A stretch of DNA of 7,448 nt from Legionella genomosp. 1 (lineage in GTDB: Bacteria; Pseudomonadota; Gammaproteobacteria; Legionellales; Legionellaceae). This document shows positions 1-6,544 of the stretch, piece by piece. Made by a program: the position numbers and the translations under genes. The stretch is taken from the NCBI GenBank assembly GCA_945901965.1, contig CAMDMN010000101.1, positions 1-7,448 on the forward strand, in the 5' to 3' direction. The notes beneath the pieces were generated by a model, which made no database searches, was not told the origin of the DNA, and was given only the letters and a program-made list of their open reading frames with translations. Positions within the stretch are counted from its first letter, which is position 1; each line of letters opens with the position of its first letter.

Positions 1-2022
1 AAGTGGCTCTATGAATTTACAATTAGGATAATTGCTACAACCAATAAAACGCCCATAACGACCAGTTTTTATATGCAATGCGCCATTACACAAAGTGCAA
101 AGACGGCCTTCAACCACCTCATCACCTGCTTTTTCGCCATCAGGATTAGATATATCTTTAGTATAATCACAAGCAGGATAAGCCGTACATCCAATAAAAC
201 TTCCTCTTTTGCCTAAACGGGTAGCTAATGGCTCACTACATTTTGGACATTTTTCATCTAAAACTTTAGTTGTTACATCCTTGCGTTGCACTGTTTCATC
301 TATAACATTAATTTGTTGAATAAATAATTGCCAAAAATCCTGCAATACTGGAATCCATTCTTTTTCGCCACGAGCCACAGCATCAAGCGTATCTTCTAAC
401 TCGGCTGTGAATTTATAATCAACATAACGTGTAAAATAATCAGTTAAAAAATGACTAACTATGCGGCCTACATCCGTAGGGAAAAATCTTTTTTTATCCG
501 CATTAACATATTCTCGTTGCTGTAAAGTATGAATAATTGATGCATAAGTTGATGGTCGACCAATATCAAACTCTTCTAAAGCTTTAACTAAAGTTGCCTC
601 AGAATAGCGTGGTGGGGGTTCAGTAAAATGCTGATTCGCTGCAATATCTAATAATTGTATTTTTTCACCAACAGATAATGCCGGCAATAATATTGAATTT
701 TGATCATCATCTTTCGAGTCATCACGGCCTTCTTCATATACAGCGAGGAACCCATGAAAAGTAATAGTTGAACCATTAGCGCGGAAAAGATTCCCCTTTC
801 CACAAGAGAAATCAACCGCAACCGTATCAAGCAATGCTTCTGCCATTTGCGAGGCAATGGTTCTTTTCCATATTAAACTATACAATTTAAATTGATCAGG
901 TGTTAAAGAACGCTCGACCATATCAAGGCTACGTTTTATCGAAGTAGGTCGAATGGCTTCATGTGCTTCTTGAGCATTTTTAGACTTTGTTTTAAATACA
1001 CGCGGAGTTTTTGGACAATTTTCAGCACCATATCGCTCTGAAATATATTCCCTAATTTCCTCTAATGCCTCATTAGCAAGATGAACAGAATCGGTACGCA
1101 TATAAGAAATCAAACCCACAGTCCCTGAGCCTATATCTATACCTTCATATAATTGCTGCGCTACCATCATTGTTTTACGCGCAGTAAACCCTAACTTTCT
1201 AGCAGCTTCTTGTTGTAATGTTGATGTTATAAAAGGAGGTGATGGATTACGTTTACGCTGCTTTTTTTCTATTGCCTCAACAATCAAGTTTCCATCAGCT
1301 TGCTTTAGTAAGTCTGCCTTTATTTCTAAAGCTGTTTTTTCTTGGTTAACTGTAAATTGTTGTAATTTTTCTTGCTTATAATGTGTTAATCTTGCCTCAA
1401 ATTGAGTAGATCCTGACTGGCATGCGGCAAGTATGCGCCAATATTCTTCTGGTACAAACTTCTCTATTTCTTCTTCCCGCTCAACAATTAGACGTAAGGC
1501 TGGACTTTGTACTCTTCCCGCAGACAAACCTCTTCTAATTTTTTTCCATAATAAAGGTGATAAATTAAACCCAACTAGAAAATCTAAAGCTCTTCTTGCC
1601 TGCTGCGCATTAACTAAATCCATTGCGATTTCGCGCGGATTATTAATAGCTTCTTGAAGAGCTGACTTTGTAATTTCATTGAAAAAAATACGTTTTACTT
1701 CTTTATCTTTTAAAAGATTACGCTCTTTTAACAATTCATAAACATGCCAAGAAATAGCCTCTCCCTCACGATCAGGGTCAGTTGCGAGTAAAAGAGAATC
1801 TACTTTTTTCACAGCCTTAGCTATAGCTTCAATATGACGGGCATTTTTTTCAATTGGACTATAAGTCATGAAAAACTGCCGATCTGGATCTACAGATCCC
1901 TTGCGCGGCGGCAAATCACGAACGTGCCCATAGGAGGCAAGAACTTCATAGTCATCGCCTAAATATTTTTGTATGGTCTTAGCTTTCGCAGGAGATTCCA
2001 CGATAACAAGATACTTGGTCAT
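1..2022 (-). CDS. topA: DNA topoisomerase I, type IA (3' end beyond left edge)
   Basis: Relaxes negatively supercoiled DNA by cutting one strand through a 5'-phosphotyrosine link and passing the other strand through the gap. All 674 codons from the ATG to the window edge are open in this frame. The Toprim domain is at the N terminus: MTKYLVIVESPAKAK holds the metal-site Glu9, and DPDREGE lies at residues 82-88. The catalytic tyrosine is Tyr307 in the motif GLISYMRTDS, matching Tyr319 of the E. coli enzyme. RRGLSAGRVQSP, another family signature, lies upstream of it. Two C-terminal four-cysteine zinc fingers are visible, Cys592/595/612/618 and Cys642/645/662/668; E. coli TopA (865 residues) has further zinc-binding repeats, so about a quarter of the protein may be off the window. 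The start is supported by AAGG seven bases upstream (2030-2033). It lies 45 bases after smg in the same direction and is probably cotranscribed with dprA and smg. Identification is near certain. Confidence 0.97.
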   Translation of the reverse strand, partial: MTKYLVIVESPAKAKTIQKYLGDDYEVLASYGHVRDLPPRKGSVDPDRQFFMTYSPIEKNARHIEAIAKAVKKVDSLLLATDPDREGEAISWHVYELLKERNLLKDKEVKRIFFNEITKSALQEAINNPREIAMDLVNAQQARRALDFLVGFNLSPLLWKKIRRGLSAGRVQSPALRLIVEREEEIEKFVPEEYWRILAACQSGSTQFEARLTHYKQEKLQQFTVNQEKTALEIKADLLKQADGNLIVEAIEKKQRKRNPSPPFITSTLQQEAARKLGFTARKTMMVAQQLYEGIDIGSGTVGLISYMRTDSVHLANEALEEIREYISERYGAENCPKTPRVFKTKSKNAQEAHEAIRPTSIKRSLDMVERSLTPDQFKLYSLIWKRTIASQMAEALLDTVAVDFSCGKGNLFRANGSTITFHGFLAVYEEGRDDSKDDDQNSILLPALSVGEKIQLLDIAANQHFTEPPPRYSEATLVKALEEFDIGRPSTYASIIHTLQQREYVNADKKRFFPTDVGRIVSHFLTDYFTRYVDYKFTAELEDTLDAVARGEKEWIPVLQDFWQLFIQQINVIDETVQRKDVTTKVLDEKCPKCSEPLATRLGKRGSFIGCTAYPACDYTKDISNPDGEKAGDEVVEGRLCTLCNGALHIKTGRYGRFIGCSNYPNCKFIEPL

Positions 2023-2052
2023 TATGTAACCTTTTCCAAAAATTGTTTTTAA

Positions 2053-2085
2053 TAGAGCTATTGAGCTCTAATGTAGCAATAGCTC
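2053..2085 (-). repeat. Two overlapping, mutually exclusive hairpins at the smg-topA junction
   Basis: Two perfect inverted repeats share bases. Stem A pairs 2053-2059 (TAGAGCT) with 2064-2070 (AGCTCTA): seven base pairs around a four-base loop, with the smg stop codon (2068-2070) inside the stem. Stem B pairs 2055-2063 (GAGCTATTG) with 2077-2085 (CAATAGCTC): nine base pairs around a thirteen-base loop, with its 5' half (on the minus-strand transcript) inside the last sense codons of smg. The stems share 2055-2059, and bases 2060-2063 are loop in A but stem in B, so an RNA can form only one at a time. Neither is followed directly by a run of U, so neither is a standard rho-independent terminator. 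The pairing is seen directly; any role in controlling topA is inference. Confidence 0.5.
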
Positions 2086-2517
2086 ATCTTCAGCATGATA
2101 AAGCACTAAATCAAGAAAAGCTAATTGCGTAACATCCAAGCTGTTAGCAAGCGTATTACGAATAGTCCACTTTGTTTCTTGTAATGAAACAAAACGTGAC
2201 TCTGAAAAAATAAGTTTACTAATAATTAATTCAAACATTTCGGATGTTACAAATCCCCATGCCTTTATACGCATAAGAAATTGATAACTAGCCTTAGTCA
2301 ATTTCATTTGCTCATCATTTGTAAACACCCTTATAGAGTTATTACCCGCTTTTTTAAATATTTCTAAAGCGCTTATCACGATATTACCACCAATTGACTC
2401 TACGACAACTTTTTCACTATCTATATTTTTAGCGTTTTTCGACTCATGATGATCTTTTATCTGAGATAAAGTCATTTCAAACAAATTTAAAAGCATCTCA
2501 AAAAAGTTATCTTTCAT
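2068..2517 (-). CDS. smg: Smg family protein (DUF494), function unknown
   Basis: A 149-residue soluble protein with no signal peptide or membrane segment. I recognise it by three features. The N terminus (FFEMLLNLFEM) resembles the FDVLMYLFE start of Smg. A middle block contains RVFTNDEQMKL (compare R-YTPEE in E. coli Smg). The C-terminal half has the family's spacing of FLMRIKAWG, LQETKWTIRNTL and a final acidic segment EDELLLH. The length is close to E. coli Smg (157). The segment between about residues 20 and 60 is divergent. Position supports the call, since smg directly follows dprA in many gammaproteobacteria. The biochemical role of the family is not known to me. The ATG at 2517 is chosen because it overlaps the dprA stop as ATGA and has GAGGTG eight bases upstream (core GAGG). 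An in-frame GTG at 2526 would give three more residues but is itself part of that ribosome binding site. Confidence 0.87.
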   Translation of the reverse strand: MKDNFFEMLLNLFEMTLSQIKDHHESKNAKNIDSEKVVVESIGGNIVISALEIFKKAGNNSIRVFTNDEQMKLTKASYQFLMRIKAWGFVTSEMFELIISKLIFSESRFVSLQETKWTIRNTLANSLDVTQLAFLDLVLYHAEDELLLH

Positions 2518-3587
2518 AAAATACACCTCGTATAACCGCCAGGTACTGCTTTTACAATACCTTGTAATTCCAATTCAGCCAAGTCACAAATAGCTTTTTC
2601 AAAAACTAAACCAGATCGTAAAATTATTTGATCTATAGTCGTCACTTCAAAACCAATGCACTTTACTAGGTTTTTATTATCAAATGCAAGTCTATTGACT
2701 GATTCTGGCGCACATTGTTTATATTCAATGCCCAGCTCATCCAATACATCCGCGCTTGTAGTTACAAGTTTTGCTCCCTGCTGCAATAAATGATGACATC
2801 CCATTGCTTGCGGGTTATAAATAGAGCCTGGTATCGCCAAAACATCACGATTTTGCTCAATTGCTAACCTCGCTGTAATCAATGATCCACTACGAATTGC
2901 GGCCTCAACGACCAAAGTGCACAATGACAAACCACTTATTATACGATTTCTTAGGGGGAAATGTCCAGCAATTGGTGGACTTTTTAATGGAAACTCGCTC
3001 AAAAGTAGCCCAGTTTCACATAAATCAGCTGCAAGTTTTACATGACGCCGAGGATAGATACAATCAATTCCTGTACCCATAACAGCGATAGTTTTACCAT
3101 TAGCAGCAAGAGCACCTTTATGCGCTTCGGCATCTATTCCCAAAGCTAGGCCACTAACAATAGTTATATCTTTTGCAGCCAGTTCAAAAGCAAAACGCTT
3201 AGCCGTTTCACTGCCAGTTATTGATGGCTTTCTAGATCCAACTATTGCAACTCTAGGCTGTAATAATGAAGATAAATCGCCAATAGCATAAAGCACAAAT
3301 GGTGGGTCAGATATTTCTTTTAATAAAGAGGGATAGTTAGGATCAGTTAGCGTTAACAAAAAATGATTAGGTGCTTCTTGCCAATACAAATCCTGCTCGA
3401 CTTCCTTAAAATTAAACGCTTTAATTTCATGAGCAAGGCTCGATGGTATTCCAGCCTTTTCTAGAAGATCTTTAGAAAGGCTAAACATTTCCTCAAGATT
3501 AGGCCATCGTCGCAATAATTTTACAACGGTGCGAGGACCTACCTTAGGCATCCGATTTAATGCAAGAAGATAATATTTATTATTCAT
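2514..3587 (-). CDS. dprA: DNA-processing protein DprA (Smf)
   Basis: Binds incoming single-stranded DNA in the cytoplasm during natural transformation, shields it and loads RecA. The 357-residue product has the complete family layout. An N-terminal helix-hairpin-helix/SAM-like region (about residues 12-60) includes RMPKVGPRTVVKLL. The Rossmann-like DprA core (about 75-285) carries VAIVGSRKPS (near 113-122), SGLALGIDAEAH (145-156), FPLRNRIISGLS (210-221) and EAAIRSGSLITA (228-239). A C-terminal winged-helix domain (about 308-357) begins near KCIGFEVTTIDQI. The ATG at 3587 is preferred over the one at 3599 because GGAG (3594-3597) sits six bases before it, while the upstream ATG has no such site. 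The stop overlaps the smg start as ATGA, so the two are probably translationally coupled. The gene diverges from def. Presence of dprA alone does not prove competence, since it is widespread in species not known to transform. Confidence 0.97.
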   Translation of the reverse strand: MNNKYYLLALNRMPKVGPRTVVKLLRRWPNLEEMFSLSKDLLEKAGIPSSLAHEIKAFNFKEVEQDLYWQEAPNHFLLTLTDPNYPSLLKEISDPPFVLYAIGDLSSLLQPRVAIVGSRKPSITGSETAKRFAFELAAKDITIVSGLALGIDAEAHKGALAANGKTIAVMGTGIDCIYPRRHVKLAADLCETGLLLSEFPLKSPPIAGHFPLRNRIISGLSLCTLVVEAAIRSGSLITARLAIEQNRDVLAIPGSIYNPQAMGCHHLLQQGAKLVTTSADVLDELGIEYKQCAPESVNRLAFDNKNLVKCIGFEVTTIDQIILRSGLVFEKAICDLAELELQGIVKAVPGGYTRCIL

Positions 3588-3760
3588 TAGATACTCCATA
3601 TCTAATAAATAAGCTAAAAAACAAACGACAAAAAATGACAGATTGCGGATTATTGGGTATATATCGCATTAAACATTCCTTTATAAATTTTATGCGGCTT
3701 GCAGCAGGACTTGATATTAGGGATAATACCACGCTTATATTAACTTTAAACAGACTATAA
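3588..3760. promoter_or_regulatory. Divergent intergenic region between dprA and def
   Basis: This 173-base AT-rich gap must hold the promoters of both operons. Facing def, the best candidate is GATAAT at 3722-3727 with a weak -35 element TTGCAG at 3699-3704 (17-base spacer). An alternative is TTGATA at 3711-3716 with TTATAT at 3735-3740 (18-base spacer), which would leave a leader of only about 10-15 bases. Facing dprA there are only poor matches, for example TTGTCG (minus strand, 3626-3631). Many gammaproteobacteria carry a LysM-domain gene between def and dprA; there is none here and no room for one. An open frame ending just before def was judged not to be a gene. Confidence 0.4.
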
Positions 3761-4273
3761 ATGGCTATTCGTAAGATTATTTATCTACCTGATCCAAGAC
3801 TCAGACAGGTCACAAAAAAAATCACTGAATTTAATGATGATTTACAACTCATTATCGAAGACATGTTTGATACTATGTATGATGCTAACGGCGTTGGCTT
3901 GGCGGCACCACAAATTGGTTTAAGTCTTTGTTTATCCGTAGTTGATGTTGGTGGTGATAAAAAACAACAACTCGTATTAGTAAATCCTGAAATCATTGCA
4001 TCTAGTGGTGATCTTGAATATATGGAAGGCTGCCTATCTGTTCCTGGGGCTTATGATAACGTACGGCGAGCTGAAAAAGTTACTATAAAAGCACAAGATC
4101 GCTTCGGCAAACCTTTTGAAATGGAAGCTGAAGGTCTTTTAGGTGAATGTTTTCAACATGAAATTGATCATCTAAATGGTAAATTATTTGTAGATCTTCT
4201 TTCCCCGATTAAACGAGCACTAGCTCGAAAGAAAGTTGACAAATTTAAGCGCTATCAAGAACGGAACCTATGA
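3761..4273 (+). CDS. def: Peptide deformylase
   Basis: Removes the N-formyl group from the starting methionine of new proteins as they leave the ribosome, a step needed before methionine aminopeptidase can act. The 170-residue product is almost the same length as E. coli Def (169) and has all three active-site motifs: GVGLAAPQ at 44-51 (Gln51), EGCLS at 89-93 (Cys91, metal ligand) and QHEIDH at 132-137 (His133 and His137, metal ligands; Glu134, the catalytic acid/base). The metal is normally Fe(II) in the cell. It is the first gene of the def-fmt-rsmB operon and its last four bases overlap fmt as ATGA. Pairing with fmt is functionally logical because Fmt adds the group that Def removes. No Shine-Dalgarno sequence is visible upstream of the ATG; the preceding bases are AAACAGACTATAA. 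Identification is near certain. Confidence 0.98.
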   Translation: MAIRKIIYLPDPRLRQVTKKITEFNDDLQLIIEDMFDTMYDANGVGLAAPQIGLSLCLSVVDVGGDKKQQLVLVNPEIIASSGDLEYMEGCLSVPGAYDNVRRAEKVTIKAQDRFGKPFEMEAEGLLGECFQHEIDHLNGKLFVDLLSPIKRALARKKVDKFKRYQERNL

Positions 4274-5211
4274 AATCTTTAAATATCGTATTTGCAGGCA
4301 CTCCAGAATTTGGGATCCCATGCCTTGATGCTTTGCTTTCATCAAAACATAAGCTACAAGCAGTCTACACTCAACCAGATAGACCAGCAGGACGTGGTCG
4401 TAAGTTACAAGCATCAGCAGTAAAAGAATGGGCTACCGCACAAGAAATACCGGTTTTCCAACCACTTAACTTTAAACTTCAAGAAAATATTAACGAACTA
4501 GCGGCACTTAAGCCTGATCTTATGGTTGTCATCGCCTATGGTTTGATTTTGCCACAAGCAGTCCTTTCAATACCGCATTTTGGTTGCATTAATGTTCATG
4601 CTTCTTTACTGCCACGCTGGCGCGGGGCTTCCCCCATTCAGCATGCAATATTATATGGTGATAAAGAAACTGGGGTTACCATCATGCAAATGGATAAAGG
4701 CATGGATACTGGGGCTATGTTAAAAGAAATCTCGTGCCTAATAAATAATGATACTGCAAGCTCACTAAATCTTCGCTTATCACAAATTGCGGCCGCTCCA
4801 CTAATAGAAACTATCGATAATATTGCAAATTCAAACATAAAATCGACACCACAAGATGAAAATTTTGCAACGTATGCACCTAAAATAGCTAAAATAGATG
4901 CAAAAATTAACTGGAATAAAACTGCCCTTGAAATTGATTGCCAAATTCGTGCGTTTAATCCTTGGCCTATAACTTATACCGAAGTAGACGATACAATCAT
5001 ACGCATTTTTAAAGCAAAAGTTATTCCAGAAGAATGCAAAAAAAAACCAGGTACAATATTATCGCTGGATAAAAAAGGCATGTTAGTGGCAACCGGTAAA
5101 GATGCCTTATTAGTAGAACAAATTCAATTTCCGGGAGCTAAAGCTTTATCAGTAGGTGATTGGCTATTAGCTGCGCGTAACCAATTATATGTTAATCTGA
5201 TTCTACAATGA
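4270..5211 (+). CDS. fmt: Methionyl-tRNA formyltransferase
   Basis: Transfers a formyl group from 10-formyltetrahydrofolate to Met-tRNA(fMet), making the initiator used in bacterial translation. The 313-residue product matches the usual family length (E. coli 315). The N-terminal Rossmann-type catalytic domain begins with IVFAGTPEFG (6-15). GRGRKLQASAVKEWA (41-55) is the loop region that recognises the initiator acceptor stem. The catalytic residues are Asn108 and His110 in INVHASLLPRWRGASPI and Asp146 in MDKGMDTGA, at the same numbers as in the E. coli enzyme. The C-terminal OB-fold domain follows from about residue 205, with the conserved RAFNPWPITYT at 227-237. The start overlaps the end of def and the end overlaps rsmB, both as ATGA. 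The ribosome binding site is weak (CGGAA about five bases before the ATG), so coupling to def translation is likely. Confidence 0.98.
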   Translation: MKSLNIVFAGTPEFGIPCLDALLSSKHKLQAVYTQPDRPAGRGRKLQASAVKEWATAQEIPVFQPLNFKLQENINELAALKPDLMVVIAYGLILPQAVLSIPHFGCINVHASLLPRWRGASPIQHAILYGDKETGVTIMQMDKGMDTGAMLKEISCLINNDTASSLNLRLSQIAAAPLIETIDNIANSNIKSTPQDENFATYAPKIAKIDAKINWNKTALEIDCQIRAFNPWPITYTEVDDTIIRIFKAKVIPEECKKKPGTILSLDKKGMLVATGKDALLVEQIQFPGAKALSVGDWLLAARNQLYVNLILQ

Positions 5212-6494
5212 AAAAAAACGAGCGCTTTGAAGCGCTGCAAATATTAACTAATGTAATAAAAAATAAAACCGAACTATCCCATCTTTTATCTTCTAATAAA
5301 GACTTATCCCCTTTATCTAAAGAACTATGTTTTGGCATATGCCGGCACTATTATCGCCTTTCTATTTTAGCTGATAAATTACTAAAGAAGCGCCCCAAAG
5401 AAGTAGATCTCTGGATAATATTACTTATGGGACTATATCAACTGCATTATTTAAGAATTCCTGATTATGCCGTAGTTAAAGAAACTGTGGCCTTAGTTGA
5501 AAATATAAAAAAACCATGGGCAAAGGCTCTGGTAAATGCAATATTGCGCACCTATTGTCGTGAACAAGAAACTCTAGTTAAAAATTTAGAAAATAATGAG
5601 TCTTTTATATATGGACATCCAGCATGGCTCATAAAAAAAATACAAAAATCATGGCCCAATCATTGGCAAAATATACTTACAGCCAATGATATTCATCCAC
5701 CAATGAGTCTTCGCGTAAACACCAAAAATAATTCGGTAGAAGAATATTTAGAACTTCTTGAAAAAACGCAAATTAATGCATCTAAAATGCAACATTCTCC
5801 ATCTGGCATTAGCTTAGAAAAACCTTGTGATGTACAAGAATTGCCAGGATTTAGCATAGGCGACATTTCCGTACAAGATGAAGCCGCACAATTAGCTGTT
5901 ATACTTCTAGATTTAAAGCCAGGCTTAAGATTACTTGATGCTTGCGCGGCTCCCGGTGGCAAGACTTGTCATATTTTAGAAACTGAAAATCAACTGGCAG
6001 ATTGTATTGCCTTAGATATTGATGACAGAAGACTAAACCGCACAAGAGAAAATTTAACGCGCTTAAAGCTTCAAGCTACATTATTAAAAGGCGATGGTTT
6101 AGAGCCAAAAGATTGGTGGGATGGAGTTTTATTCGATAGGATCTTACTTGACGCACCATGCTCGGCCGTAGGCGTTATAAGGCGTCACCCAGACATAAAA
6201 ATTTTACGTACAGAAGAAGATATCAAAGCCGCAAGCTTACTCCAACATGACTTACTAGAATCATTATGGCCACTATTAGCAGTTAACGGTATAATGGTAT
6301 ATGCCACTTGTTCGATTATGCCAGAAGAAAATGAGCTACAAATTTCTAATTTTCTCAACAGGCATTCAGATGCTAAATTTTTAACCACAAATATTGCATG
6401 GGGAAACCATACAAACCACGGCTGGCAAATTTTTCCAGGAGAAAATAATATGGATGGTTTTTTCTATAGTAGATTGATTAAAACTAATATTTAA
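5208..6494 (+). CDS. rsmB: 16S rRNA (cytosine-967-C5)-methyltransferase
   Basis: Methylates C967 of 16S rRNA in the small ribosomal subunit with S-adenosylmethionine. The 428-residue product is the usual family length. The N-terminal third (about 1-140) is the all-helical NusB-like RNA-binding domain typical of RsmB (compare LSKELCFGICRHYYRLSILA and AVVKETVALVE). The C-terminal Rossmann methyltransferase domain contains the SAM-binding motif LLDACAAPGGKT (242-253), LDAPCSAVGVIRRHPDIK from 314 with Cys318 of motif IV, and YATCSIMPEENE from 365 with Cys368 of motif VI. In this family (RsmB, NSUN) the motif VI cysteine attacks the base and the motif IV cysteine helps release the product. The gene overlaps the end of fmt by four bases and has no clear ribosome binding site of its own, which points to coupled translation. 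In E. coli and Pseudomonas the next gene is trkA; here it is not. Confidence 0.97.
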   Translation: MKKNERFEALQILTNVIKNKTELSHLLSSNKDLSPLSKELCFGICRHYYRLSILADKLLKKRPKEVDLWIILLMGLYQLHYLRIPDYAVVKETVALVENIKKPWAKALVNAILRTYCREQETLVKNLENNESFIYGHPAWLIKKIQKSWPNHWQNILTANDIHPPMSLRVNTKNNSVEEYLELLEKTQINASKMQHSPSGISLEKPCDVQELPGFSIGDISVQDEAAQLAVILLDLKPGLRLLDACAAPGGKTCHILETENQLADCIALDIDDRRLNRTRENLTRLKLQATLLKGDGLEPKDWWDGVLFDRILLDAPCSAVGVIRRHPDIKILRTEEDIKAASLLQHDLLESLWPLLAVNGIMVYATCSIMPEENELQISNFLNRHSDAKFLTTNIAWGNHTNHGWQIFPGENNMDGFFYSRLIKTNI

Positions 6495-6544
6495 TTAACT
6501 AAATAATATCAACCTCTTGATTAAGATATAGGATTAATACTCTA

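Noticed and set aside
648..857. Minus-strand 69-codon frame and plus-strand 74-codon frame (1433-1657) within topA
   Set aside because: Both lie inside the fully open and strongly conserved topA frame and encode no recognisable protein.
1..2022. Possible frameshift or broken topA, because no complete frame is present
   Set aside because: Triplet-by-triplet reading shows no stop from 2022 to 1; the gene only lacks a stop because it runs off the window.
3560..3760. A 66-codon plus-strand frame whose stop directly abuts the def ATG
   Set aside because: It starts inside dprA on the opposite strand, has no ribosome binding site, resembles no protein I know, and occupies the region needed for two promoters. 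The abutting TAA and ATG look fortuitous.
5693..6388. Minus-strand frames opposite rsmB (5693-5962 and 6185-6388)
   Set aside because: They are antisense to conserved methyltransferase motifs, have no ribosome binding sites and no family resemblance.
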